The translations under genes and the position numbers were made by a program. From NCBI GenBank assembly GCA_964058845.1, contig CAXKVR010000174.1, positions 1-38,216 of the forward strand: a stretch of 38,216 bases of DNA, written 5' to 3'. The notes below the pieces were generated by a model. The model ran no database searches. It was given only the letters and a program-made list of their open reading frames with translations, and was not told where the DNA came from. Below, in pieces: positions 12,685 through 23,546 of the stretch; the stretch's first letter is position 1; every line of letters starts with the position of its first letter. The stretch comes from Carex sylvatica (taxonomy: Eukaryota; Streptophyta; Magnoliopsida; Poales; Cyperaceae).

Positions 12685-13402
12685 CCAAGTTCCTAATCTT
12701 AATTTCTGTAGTTCCGGCTTAGATTAAATTGGTTAGAATCTTAATCAAAACCTAGGATATTTGCATTCATAATTTGGTACTATCCTATATGATCCTAATC
12801 TACTTTGGTTCTTTCGAATCCTAAGCGGGATAACTAAAATTCAAGTACTAACTATGTAATTAACACAAATGATTAAATCACAGAAATTAACAATCAAATC
12901 CCATAAAACAATCATAATAAAAGCAAATAACCAAATAAAATAGAATTAAACAAGTTCATGCATGATGACCTAAACCCCTAGAGAGAGAATTACTCCCTCA
13001 TGGAGAGATCCATTACAAAAATTGGCAAAGTAAGAAGAAATGAAATAAAAGAAGCAATTACACCCTTTGACAAATCAAAGTCCTATATCTTGCCGAATCT
13101 TGCTCAGGAAATCCTTCTTCTCCTTGCTTGAAAGCTTTCCTTACTCCAGAATTTATCGCTAAGTGTGTGTGTAAAGAGAGAGAATGATGGTGTGTTGGTT
13201 GATGGTTGGTGATGTGATTTTTGATCCATGTAGAACTCTCTCTTTTATAGCCAAGCACTATGCCCGATTTAGAAGCTAGAAGGTGGGGTTAGTGGGTGCT
13301 CTGTTTACATTGCTTCCCCGGCAAGCATGTGTATTTCTGGCAGTAAAAACGCGTCCATAAAGCGCCAAAAATAGAAAAACTGTCAAACCGGGCAGTTATT
13401 GG

Positions 13403-13700
13403 CTTTCTGCGGGTCCAGTGCGGATGGATTACCCGCACTGCGGGTGGCTTCACCCGCACTGGGACAAGTTTCCTTATTTAACTTCTGCGAATTTCTCTGG
13501 GTGCGGGTTCCACTGCGGATGGATGACCCGCACTGCGGATGGGTTTTGTGCTTTTCTGAAATCGACCAAGTATCGAGTGCGGCTGGCCTCATCCGCACTG
13601 GACTCAGTGCGTCCGCACTAGGCTCGGACTTTTCCTCTACGCCGTGAGTGCGGCTGGGTTGATCCGCAGTGCGGGTGTCTGATCCGCACTGGGGGTATTT
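13403..13700. repeat. GC-rich cluster of CCGCACT/AGTGCGG motifs inside the LTR
   Basis: About ten AGTGCGG or CCGCACT/CCGCACTG heptamers fall in 300 bp in both orientations, often back to back (CCCGCACTGCGGG). The tract is much more GC-rich than the rest of the window. The overlapping reading frames here follow from the absence of AT-rich stops and are not genes. Confidence 0.75.
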
Positions 13701-14017
13701 TTGTTATTTTGCATCATTTCCTGCATTGAAAACCAAATAACCGCAATAACTTGATTCTAGATGTATTTTAATCACTTTATATTATAAATACAAGATAATT
13801 GGTGTTATTTCATGATAAAATCTAGATCAAATGTGTATATAATTTATGCTTATCAAGACCACATAATAAAATAAAACTAACAAGTTCCCTTGTACTTGAT
13901 CGATCATCGCTAAGTTTTTAATTGGTCGAGTATCAGAAGATTTTAAAGCTATTATCCATGTTGCATAATGCGTTTTGTTCTTAGACGAACAAGTAATTCA
14001 TTTTATAGAATATCTAA

Positions 14018-14225
14018 GAGCATCTACATTTATGAAACTATTAGAGTTTCTAATCAATTCAGTTTCAGAGATGTGAGAGAGTTTCTTATAAAGAAATTGT
14101 TTATAAACTCTATGTTAACCAAATGATTGGCTTAAATTATTTCTCATTTTTAATTTGTTGCTGATGTAGCTTAATAGAAATTCTAAAATTAGTTTCAAGA
14201 TTGAGTTTTAGGGATGTATATGCTC
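14018..14225. mobile_element. Tourist-like (PIF/Harbinger) MITE
   Basis: The 208-bp element begins GAGCATCTACAT and ends ATGTATATGCTC, flanked on both sides by the trinucleotide TAA (14015-14017, 14226-14228), the target preference of PIF/Harbinger elements. GAGCATCT termini are common in plant MITEs of this kind. Confidence 0.78.
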
Positions 14226-14386
14226 TAACACACTTGTTATTTCTACATTAATTTATTGAACTGTTTATGTCAGCACCAATAGCTTGTTTCTCTCCCAAGC
14301 CATATATGACTGTATCATGCTGTGTGAATATTATTTGTGCAATGTTTGATTGAATTTAATTTTGAAAAGTCTTGAAACCAATGCAG

Positions 14387-15468
14387 AAAAGCACAATGAA
14401 CATACCTATGATGCTTCTACTTCCATGGTACAAGGAAGGATGACTGATGAACTGAGGCAAAAATTGCAAAAGCTGCAACAGCAAGTCCAAGCAGGAAATC
14501 CCTCATTTGCTCTAGTACTCAAGAGGTCCCATGTCTACCGTCTCATAGTATGTTCATTTTGATATATTATTATCTACAATATTATCACGTTCTCTATCCA
14601 TCATAGTTAGTAGTGTTAATTACAATATTTTCTGGAGTTCATAAAGGGCGTGTTTTAATTAATTCATGCCCATATTTTGCGATTTCAAAATTCAAATGGT
14701 TAATCCGAACCTTTCAACCTGATTTCAATATTAAATTGTGCTTGGAGACCAATTTTACATTTTTTTTTTTAAAAGAGTTTTACTATTTTTTCGAATATTT
14801 TGATTTTTTATGGCCTGCAATTTTCTAAAAAACAGTGATTTTCAAAAATTCTAAAAAAATAGTAAAAGATTTTCAAAAATTGCAAAATTTGATCTCCGAG
14901 CACATTTTAATAGAAAGATTATGTTAAACGTTCAGATCGATCTTTTGAGCTTCAGAACTGAAGATATGGGAGTGAAGTAAAACACGCCCTTTACTCATAT
15001 TTTCTGTCCTACTAACTAAAATTATTACCCTAATAAAAAATTTGGTTCTAGAAATTATAATGCCAAGTATACATGCATGCAAAAGAATTAAAAAAAAAAA
15101 GAAAAAAAAGAAGAAGAAAAGAGAAAATGCTTGCTGAAATTAGAATTTGTTGGTTTTGCCAGATTGATATTATGTCTGTTTTTTTTTTAGTATGAGCCCT
15201 ACATTATAGAACTGGTTAAATTCCAACCATCTCATGCATGGTTTATTTGTTTTATTCTTAATCAGACAATCCCAAGCAAATTTTGTTCTGGACATGTTCC
15301 AAATGATAAGGCGGAGCTCGTTCTTCGTCTTGCCGGCTGCGAAGAGACATGGCTGGTGAACTACATAATTAAATAGATCATATATACCGGCAAGAATTGC
15401 ATTTGAAGAAATTTTCGCAGGATAACAACTTGCGACAATGCAATGTTTGCTTGTTTGAACATTTAATG
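14387..15468 (+). pseudogene. Broken B3-domain (REM-like) transcription factor gene
   Basis: Two exon-like pieces. The first (14387-14547, after an AG acceptor) encodes a coiled-coil-like stretch and PSFALVLKRSHVYR, the usual first strand of a plant B3 DNA-binding domain. The second (from 15266, after AG) joins in phase and gives IPSKFCSGHVPNDKAEL and WLVNYI, the middle of a B3 domain. A TAG stop follows at 15374-15376. The end of the domain (KKFSQDNNLRQCNVCLFEHL) continues in another frame from about 15398 to 15460, so a stop and a frameshift interrupt it. No start codon exon or upstream exons are found. The intron contains a MITE. Most likely a dead fragment of a B3 gene. Confidence 0.75.
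14643..14992. mobile_element. MITE inside the B3-pseudogene intron
   Basis: 350 bp with inverted ends AAAGGGCGTGTTTTA (left) and TAAAACACGCCCTTT (right). Inner halves also pair around 14775-14870 (TTTTACTATTTTTT with AAAAAATAGTAAAA), so the whole could fold back. The flanks allow a TA target duplication but do not prove it. Confidence 0.75.
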
Positions 15469-16159
15469 TACACATCTCTAGAAATTAAAAAAATAAGGTG
15501 TTTGGTTGTGATTACTGCTAATTGGTACTTAACATTATGTGGAAATAAATTAGCTTCAATTAATGTAGTATTTCTTATTTGTTTGGTGCACATGAACATT
15601 GCTTTAATTCTTGATGGAACAGAGATGATAGAGTTGCTTCTTTCCAAGAGTAGCAATGATCTACCCCGTTCAACTCGAGTTGCACAGTTAGAGAAAAAAC
15701 AAGGAGAAAGGAGCAGGGTGAGAGAGAAAATGTCAAAAATGCATGAATTTCTACGGTACAAGAGGCTACTCCATTCTAAAGTCTAACTGGCTTAGAGACA
15801 AAACAAGGATGAATACAATTCCATCTCAACAGTCCAACTAATTCGTTCGGCACAAATCTCAGAGGCTAGGATACGCACTCAAATAATGGTCACGATTAAA
15901 GATCATAATTAATTGTCAGAGTTAGATTGATATTCAGATTTCAAACATTCAGCTAATATTATGATGAAAATAAAATCTTTCATTGTGTTGCTACTCGAAT
16001 ATATAATCTAAATATTCAAGCCACAATACCTGTAGAAAATTAGAAATTGTAACATTATATTGTGATGTATTTTTTTAAGCGTTAAGCATCTTTATTTTCA
16101 TCACAGAAAAATTAAATTTATTTGGAATATTTTTATTCTTACGGTTTTAATTTTAATTT
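15469..16159. other. Intergenic, no supported gene
   Basis: Frames on both strands cross this stretch (to about 15786) but show no family resemblance beyond the B3 remnant. Possibly decayed downstream sequence of the B3 gene. Confidence 0.5.
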
Positions 16160-16328
16160 TGAAATATATTTTAGTCGACTGTTCTGTTTACTCATTACAA
16201 TTGAATCGGACGGTCTGAAATTGGAATTTTTAACTTGACACCCATCTGAAAGCACAAACAATATGCCCCTAAATCTGGGCCGTCCATTTCAATTGTGTTG
16301 AGTCAGGTACCTGAGAGGATACGGATCC
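16160..16328. mobile_element. MITE of the CAGGTACCTG family upstream of PGR5
   Basis: It contains the left block ATCGGACGGTCTGAAATT (about 16206) and the right block CTGGGCCGTCCATTTCA followed by GAGTCAGGTACCTGAGAGG, ending near GGATCC (16328). The same order occurs in the element at 24712-24906 with clear similarity throughout. The left boundary is approximate and I find no target duplication, perhaps because the right end was later duplicated. Confidence 0.65.
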
Positions 16329-16457
16329 GTTTGAAGGCGCGAATAACAGCGGAAACAAACAATACTGCCCCTAAATCTGGGCCGTCCATTTCAATTGTGT
16401 TGAGTCAGGTACCTGAGAGGATACGGATCCGTTTGAAGGCGCGAATAACAGCGGAAA
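16254..16457. repeat. 102-bp tandem duplication upstream of PGR5
   Basis: Copy 1 (16254-16355) and copy 2 (16356-16457) are nearly identical, differing mainly at the start (AATATGCCCC against AATACTGCCCC, compensated nearby). Each carries the MITE right end (CAGGTACCTG) plus about 27 bp of flanking DNA (GTTTGAAGGCGCGAATAACA...). The 3' copy ends about 240 bp before the PGR5 start. Near-identity suggests a recent event. Confidence 0.92.
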
Positions 16458-16699
16458 TAAAAGCGTGGGTTGAATTGAACCAGGAAGTAAAATTTCTGGG
16501 CGATGAATGCACGCCTCTAAAACTAACCACAAAACCTATCAATCCAAGATTTCCCTTCTGTGGCTCATAAGCTCTCTCTAACCAACGGCTCTCCACACAA
16601 CACCTCTACTAGTTTTCCCTTCTTTCCACCACACTACTCTCTCTAGCTAACAACTTGTTCTCTTTCTTTTCTCATCTTAATTAATTTCTTGTTCGTTCG

Positions 16700-17432
16700 A
16701 TGGCTGTCTCTCTGGCGCCATCCACCACTAATCTCAGTGCAATGAGATGGAGATCAACAGCTTCCTTCCTAGGAGAAGATCAGTATATGATGCCGGTACC
16801 ACTATCGGTCTCAGTACATCATAGAAGCACAGCATTGCCTCGGTTAAAGATCAGGATGGGAAATGTGAATGAAGGGAAAGGCATTTTTGCACCCGCAGTT
16901 GTGTTTGTTCGTAATATCGTAGGTCGAAAAAGGTTCAACCAGCTAAGAGGAAAGGCCATAGCTCTTCACTCCCAGGTACCATAATTTCAAATTTTCTTTC
17001 ATTTTATTAAAACATAAACATAAACTGCAAATCTGCATTATACCATTCAAAAATAAAAATTGGAAATTGGAAATATTGCTTTAACCCATATTTATCCACC
17101 TTTCATTCAATTGTGAAGTACACAAAAAGAATATGAATTAAACCTAACTATACTCGATAATAGTAGACCCGGGCTTTAGAGAACAGTGTTCCAGTGATAT
17201 AAATTACAATTATGTAAAATTAAAGCTTCTTAGAATTAGTACAATTTTCGTGGGGCTGAATAAATTATTTGCAAAACTAGTTTTGAGTTTTGGATCGTCT
17301 AATCGGTGTTTGCAATTTCTTCAATAGGTAATAACCGAGTTTTGCAAAACTATTGGTGCCGATTCAAAGCAGAGGCAAGGGTTGATCCGCCTCGCAAAGA
17401 AAAATGGAGAGAAGCTTGGTTTTCTTGCTTGA
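16700..17432 (+). CDS. PGR5: PGR5, chloroplastic (cyclic electron flow around photosystem I)
   Basis: Two exons, 16700-16975 and 17328-17432, with a GT-AG phase-0 intron, encode 126 aa. The first ~50 residues are Ser/Thr/Arg-rich like a chloroplast transit peptide and are divergent. The rest matches PGR5 closely: NVNEGKGIFAP, KRFNQLRGKAIALHSQVITE, FCKTIGADSKQRQGLIRLAK and the ending LGFLA. Established: PGR5 works with PGRL1 on the stromal side of thylakoids in antimycin-A-sensitive cyclic electron flow and photosystem I protection. The single mature-region Cys (Cys98) and the Gly at position 123 correspond to Cys105 and Gly130 of the 133-aa Arabidopsis protein; Gly130 is the residue hit in the pgr5-1 mutant. 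The start is the only ATG ahead of the transit peptide and follows a CT-rich leader (about 16600-16699). The gene looks intact. Confidence 0.96.
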
Positions 17433-18399
17433 GACTAATCTAAGTTGTTCCTAGACTTGTATTGTTTGATGGGGAAGGGGGATAGGGTGTATTTATGGAT
17501 TCTTATATTTAATTCCATCAACACTATATTTGTGCATATATCTGGTTTTCTTTAATTTCATCTAAATTTTTTCTTTTCTTTTCTTTCCTTTTCTTTTCTT
17601 GTTATTAGATAAAGAAATTTCAAATGTCTGAGGTGTTACATTCAATAGTAATTAAGATAATAAAGGTCCTATTGCAAATCTTGTTTGATTACTGCATGAA
17701 ATAGGAGTTGTTTGAAATAAATAACAAAAAACATACATATATATTGTAGTGTCCTCTTTCTTTTTTGCTGAAAGCCTTAGCAACGGCTGCCTTAGCTACC
17801 TACCTAAATTGACAACATCAACACCTAACAACAATAAACATCAATCAACACAACTAACACTTCAAATAACACCAAAAAGAAAAAAGAAAAAAATCACAAA
17901 CATAATTTACATAAAACGATCTGAGCAGTATCAAAACAATCTGTCATATAGAAGTTTCTAGTGTGTTATAAAGCTTGTGGTACATGAAAGTAACTCTGCC
18001 CTTGCTTATTCACAAATTAAAATTTAATTTTTAATTTATAGCCAGTAAAATCTTATTCTATAGCATTTTACCACTTAAAATTTAAATTCTTGCCTGAACG
18101 GGCAGACATTTTTTTTGTTTTTTGGAAACCAACCCCTTAAATGTAATTTCCAAGAAAAAACTAAAAAAAAAAAAAAAATTGATATAAACACAAGTTCTGT
18201 GGCATGCACTTGGCGAAAATACGATTATGAAAGATATGAACAAGTTCTTTGATATAAACACAAGTCACGTGTGGGAATTAGTGCAAATTTTCTAAACTTG
18301 GGATACTCCTGCTAATAACCCAGTAAAAGTAAAAAAAAAAAAATTCTAAATTTGCAACATGGTGTTGTGTTTATCATTATCTCTAGTTTAATTAGCCTT
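17433..18399. other. PGR5 3' flank and spacer to the MYB-CC gene
   Basis: The two genes converge here. The start should hold the PGR5 3' UTR and the end that of the MYB-CC gene. A T/C-rich tract lies at 17567-17600 and A-runs at about 18165 and 18330. No further gene is seen. Confidence 0.6.
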
Positions 18400-21300
18400 T
18401 TATTTTGTACAATCATCATTGCTATTGGATGATAATGATGAAATCGATGATGCATGTGATTCATCGACAGTCACGTGTTGCTGCTGCTCAATCATTCTTT
18501 TAAGATGTTTGCCTTGTTCTTGGATTCTCATCTGTAACTTTCTTTGCATCTACATTTTTTAAATGATAGAATTGTCATATCTATTTTCTCGTATTTTATT
18601 TTGTTAGCTAATTTTTTTTTTCCTAAATGCTACTCTACCGGGTTACAAGATTGTTATTACTATAATGATACAAAATTCTATGACTCAATATTTCACAAAT
18701 CTGGTAGTTGTTTTATGGAAAGCTTGACTGGTACCATATAAAAAATGGTCTGTAACAGGATATTTTAGTCTCTGGTGGCAGTTTTTCTGGTAATGGTACA
18801 ACCTTATTTGAATACAACATCCAAGAAATTGCATGCCGAGGACCTAGAAAGAAACTGCACATGATCATTGGTTCCATAGGCTCCTTCATTCAAATTACTG
18901 TACCAGCTGGCTTGCCTCTAAGCAGTCAGATTGTACCAGTATACACTTAACAACAGGAATAAACTTAGAACCAGTGAGATACCAAAATTATAAAAGTTAC
19001 CTCAAGATGTTCATGGAGTTGTTTCTGCACTTCCATCTGGATTTTTAGTGCTTCATTTATATCAATATCACCAGCGTCGTTACTAAAAAGGATTAAAAAT
19101 AAATAAATGAATAAACAAGTTTGCGATTGAAAATCAGCAAATTAAAACAAAGGTAACTTGGACCTGTTGCCATCAGATCTAGTCCTTAGATATGTCCCGA
19201 CAAAAACACATTTGAGTAAAATAGTTTCTAGAATCGGCAAACTCAAAATAAGGCATATTATTACTATCTACATTTTGTTCTATTCTATCTGGCTTCCATT
19301 ACTGGCCACCACGTGATTATCATTAATCGGGTTTCAGTTGTAGATTGAAGCCTCAATTATGTCCCAATTGAGATTCAAATATGCAGTTCAACAAATCCAA
19401 TATTTTGAGTTACAATCATCAAAAAGGACTTCAATCGTTGATAGAAGCCTCTACTGAGACTAAAATTTAGCCTCACTTAATTCAATTTTGCAATTAACAG
19501 TCATAATTCATCATTGGCCAAAAGAAGAATAACAAGAAAGATAAAGGTAATAAACCTGGTATAGGTACATAACATAACCCCAATACATATCGCATTGTAT
19601 AGAGCATTCTTTTTTATTATTATTAAATAGTGACGGCTCTCCTGCCTTGTAAATTATAATTCATTAATTATTTTCTCTTCAATTATTTTATTCCCTAATT
19701 GAGACTATTTTAGCCGAATTTTGTTTTGTTATCAACTTTTAAAAATTAATAAACAGAATTGACATGGGTGCTGGAAAATTTTCAATTTTACCAGGGGCGC
19801 AGCTATTAGCTGGCCCAGCCACTCGGTTCATTTGATGGAAAAATTGGGTGCGGAGCTAGTTGCGTCCCTACCTTGGGTGGTGCGCAGCTATTAGCAGCGT
19901 TCCTGGTAAAATTGATTTTTTTTTCCATAACCCATGTCAATTCTATTTATTATTTTTTAAAAGATGGTAACTAAAAAAAATTCGGCTATTTTAGAGCTCA
20001 ATTGAGGCTTGAAATGTCCAAATATAGACAATAATTCAAATAAGACAACAAAAACAACAATTTACTGTTTCAAAACAAAAAAAAGGACAAACCACTTCTA
20101 AATTATATTAATGCAGTACAGAATTTAAGACTTACATTGCTGCCCTGAGAGATGGTGTTTCTTCAATTTGGCCGCTTTTTGTTTCAGATCCTTCTTCCAC
20201 AAAAAACAATATTACTGAATAAATTAAATCTTTACCAACTCCAAGTGAAATTAACAGCACTTAGCTGACATGCATCGACAATGAGGAAAGAAATAGCAGA
20301 CACAGCCCACAAAAGACAATAAAGTAACTTTTTAGTATTAAAGTAGAGGCTTAGTTGTAAAATTGCCACAATTTAAAGACAAAAACTATTATCAAACTTG
20401 AGTTTATTTTCTGTGATCATGTCTTATTAGTACTATTATTTAGGTTTCCAGATTGGTTCAATTAGAACTTCATGGTTACCTAGCTTGTCTGTTTTGATAT
20501 AATAAAAATATAAGTTTATTCTACAAAATTTATTTTTATGAAGTATACCATCATACTGAATAAATCATAAGGCTTTGGATCAAGAAGTATATACAGTCCG
20601 AGTGATTGTGTGGCAAGGTCTAAAGATAACATTTTTTTTTAACTATGAAGAAGCTATTTTGCAATAGTATCTTTATTGGTGAAAACCTCATGGTAAAGTC
20701 AATAGCATAACACTTTTCTATGTAAGATAGTTGATAGCAGCCAAGATATTTTATTCAAAGAACAAATTTAACGGAACAGGGAAGTAAATTACCTTGAGAA
20801 GATTCATGGCTACCTTGAGAGGCCAAGTACTTCTGTTGCTGGGACAAAAACTCCTAAATAAAAGACAAATACTCAAAGAAGCGAAATAGAAAGAAAAAAT
20901 ATAATAGAAGGAAAAGATTTCTGCCTCAAGACACTACTTTTCTTATCTCATTTAGCTTTTTTTAATATGATATGCTTGCGTTAAAAAAAAAAAAAAAAAA
21001 AACAGATCCTTTTTAATCCAGTATATCTAGCTCAGCTGTGTACATTTTATTGTCTTACATACTCCTCAAACTTCTACTATACCTGCTAGATATTGAGGTC
21101 TTGGCATGCTTATTTTGATGCAACTTCTAAAGCCTCACAAAATGAAAGGGAAGAAAATGCCCTTTCTTCTTGAACAAGATATGGGGTATTTTTATATGTT
21201 GCAACTTTTCATGAAATATGATGGGAAAGGAAAACAAAATTAACCTGGAGATGTTTTTCGACGAGATTTATGGTAAGACCTTCCACCTTCATGAGGTTCA

Positions 21301-23546
21301 ATATTTCACTGGGAGTTGCCTCTAGGGATAAAGAAGTAAATTAATTAATGAAAAGCTCTTTTAGTTTTTACCTATAATTTTTTGCAGGTCTCACAATGCC
21401 AAACATCAAAAGAACTGACAAGAAGCACATTGAAAAGGTTGACAAAAAAAATTCTGACCAATCAGCCCCTAGTTTCACTAGGATACCATCAAGACAGATT
21501 TTCTTATTTATTTATTTATTTTACTGATCAAGACAGACTCTCAGGGTAAAGTACTTCTTAACTAATTCTAAAATTGAAACCAGGGTACTTTCTGGAACTG
21601 CTTCATATCATAATGATTATAATCTGACTGGTACAGATTTTCTCATGTCTATTAACAAGAGTTAGTGATACCATGTCGATCTATACTTATAGGAGACCAT
21701 CTTTTACCAAACTGGTCTGTTGCCATTTCAGTTTACTTAGCACAGTTTTTGTTTGGTGGCAGTGTACCTCAACTCTCTGAATTAAGGCAGTGCTCGCATT
21801 AAATTGAATGGTGTCCAGTTGTTCTTGAATTTTGGGTCATTAGGGTTTCAGGTTTGCTACATTCATCATCTCAGGTTGGAATCAGCCATCTTTGTTTTGA
21901 ATTTGGAGTTCATTTTGGTTTTGGTTAGGTGTGATCACCAAGTTAGACATAGGGTTTATCCAAATTCAGGTCTGGTGAGGTTCAAGCATATGATTTTAAA
22001 ATTCGGGCCACCATGGGTTCAATGTGGGTATAATTGGGTACTTGGCTTGATTTTAAAATTAAGATAGATTCAGATTTTGCCACTTCTTAGCTCCATTTTA
22101 GCCAGTACTCCGAATTTAGTTTACTTGATACAAACCACAGGCCACAAAGACTAGAAAGTGCGTATTTTTACTGGAAATTTGTAAGAATCGCTATAGAAAC
22201 CCAACAGAAAGTCAAAAACTAATGTTGGGATGCAGAGAGTGAGATAAAACAATATTTTCAGTAAACTCCAGTATTGGATGTATCCAGTTTATAGCTTGAG
22301 TGGGGTTCCAACATAAACTTTTTTTATCAGGATGGGTTTGCATTTGGGTACGAGTGGGTTGCTTTCAGATTGAATGATAATTTTAGTATTAAGAGTTAAT
22401 CCAAAGTCAGTTCAGCTCATACCAACTCAAGACCAGAAAGGAGAGACGCAAATTGTTTCAAGAAATCTGTAATAAGCTTCAGCCAAAAGCAAAAGTTGTA
22501 TGGAAAATTGGGAAAGAGAGAGAGAATGATACTTACTTTCACTACCGCCGAGCTGGTTGAAAGCTTCTACGAAGTGATCATGGATTTCCGGAGTCCACTT
22601 CATGCATGTCAGATTTGCTGACCTGGCACCTGAGGAAGAACTGACAACAGTTTGGAATGCGATTGGAGGGGTTCTCTCAATTTTGTGCAAATGTGGTTGG
22701 CTGGCAATATATTTCTTCGGAGTTTCAGATTCAGGGACCAATTGCTCTACCTTAAAAGAAAGACAATGTGCCTTTTATTTGTATAGCAAAGAAGGTCCAA
22801 GTTGTAACATTTACAGAATTAAGGGCTTCTCAGCAGCACATAACACAGATAAACTAAATCTCACTGGAACCGAAGTGCTGAGTTTTTCTGCTTAAAACAT
22901 CTCTCTACTAAACGATGTTTTATTAACCCTAGACGAGGTTAGGCCATAACCAAACCATCCTGGATTGGGTACAACATTACAACATTAAAACATTAATACT
23001 GCATCACTTAGCACATATGATATCATATAGCTGCAGGTTCTCATGGCATCATACAAAGTAAGGAAAGAATCAGTATCTGGTCAATTTTATCAGCATTAAC
23101 CTATAACTACAACAGAATTGGATCTGGACAAAACATAAACATCTGTATAATACCTGTGATGTCGCATGCTTAGTCTCCTCCAAGATCTCCTCCAAATCCG
23201 GCCAATCATCCTCACAGTTTTTTACATTTGTTTTATTACAGAAAGACTGTGTTTCCTTTGGCAGCATACTTGTGTTATCATCAGTAATCGACATAAGTGG
23301 GTAGAGAGGTGGGGCCAATGTCACATTCTGACTACCTCTTATCAAATTTTCTTGAAGTTCGGGCTCTTTTGTTGATGAACTCTCTTCTACACATCTAAGA
23401 ACAGGAAGACAGGTGGAGAAAATACCAAAGAACCACAGGCTCTCAAATTGTTTCATCATGTCTAGTTGTGGCAAGTGTAGGACACGATTCCTTTGTTGGT
23501 TTAATTCATTTACTGTTTCTTGCATATCTTTTCTTGTTTCAATCAT
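18400..23546 (-). CDS. MYB-CC (PHR1-like) transcription factor, 337 aa
   Basis: Seven coding exons on the minus strand: 23154-23546, 22537-22750, 21245-21321, 20793-20832, 20136-20193, 19001-19082 and 18400-18549. All have GT-AG junctions and the phases add up to 338 codons. Residues 1-180 show no known domain. Residues 181-231 form a GARP/MYB domain (MKWTPEIHDHFVEAF, then EKATPSEILNLMKVEGLTIN, HLQKY). Residues 268-310 form the CC domain (LKIQMEVQKQLHEHLE, then MQRKLQMRIQEQGKHL). Established: PHR1-type proteins bind P1BS sites in phosphate-starvation genes and are held by SPX proteins. Lys281, His284 and Arg296 correspond to Arabidopsis PHR1 K325, H328 and R340, the SPX-contact set. Odd: the usual IYHVKSHLQKYR helix reads INLVEKHLQKYL. 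The ATG sits directly after a splice acceptor, with an in-frame stop in the leader exon. Which PHL clade it belongs to is uncertain. Confidence 0.9.
19713..19986. mobile_element. Fold-back MITE in a MYB-CC intron
   Basis: 274 bp whose two halves are inverted copies of each other over more than 100 bp (left GCCGAATTTTGTTTTGTT, AGAATTGACATGGGT and GCGCAGCTATTAGC; right the reverse complements). Flanked on both sides by TATTTTA (19706-19712, 19987-19993), a possible target duplication. It sits in the intron between exons 19001-19082 and 20136-20193. Confidence 0.78.
20793..20853 (-). promoter_or_regulatory. Two in-frame splice acceptors at the end of the MYB domain
   Basis: On the minus strand an acceptor TTATTTAG is followed 21 nt later by CAACAG, which precedes AAGTAC. 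The downstream acceptor gives the family-like HLQKY; the upstream one would insert seven residues, EFLSQQQ, in frame. Homology favours the downstream site, while the upstream site has the better T-rich tract. Confidence 0.5.

Larger units (their letters stand above)
12043..13855 (-). mobile_element. Probable solo LTR, about 1.8 kb
   Basis: Read on the minus strand the segment starts TGATAAGCATAAATT and ends ACGTACCA, giving TG...CA termini. Flanking 5-mers on the plus strand are AGGCC (12038-12042) and AGACC (13856-13860), a 4/5 match expected of an old target duplication. The inner 'caaattgcaagtgcacaatt' stretch at about 12118 and the TGATAAGC start are typical of long non-coding LTRs of plant Gypsy-type elements. 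No polyprotein, primer-binding site or second LTR is present, hence 'solo'. Confidence 0.65.

Noticed and set aside
13383..13647. Three overlapping frames on both strands in the GC-rich patch
   Set aside because: Open only because the CCGCACT repeats lack stops; located inside a non-coding LTR.
15378..15786. Overlapping 127-aa and 129-aa frames on opposite strands
   Set aside because: Only the start of the plus frame (to about 15460) resembles anything, and that is the shifted tail of the B3 domain.
16295..16570. 91-aa plus-strand frame containing a repeated 34-residue segment
   Set aside because: The repeat is the 102-bp DNA duplication (divisible by three, so it stays open) and not a protein domain; it precedes PGR5 out of its transcript context.
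21804..22067. 87-aa plus-strand frame
   Set aside because: Lies in an intron of the minus-strand MYB-CC gene and has no recognisable family.
23154..23546. A tiny intron (about 32 nt, starting GTATTTTCTCC) inside the first MYB-CC coding exon
   Set aside because: Too short for a plant intron and the frame is open through it.
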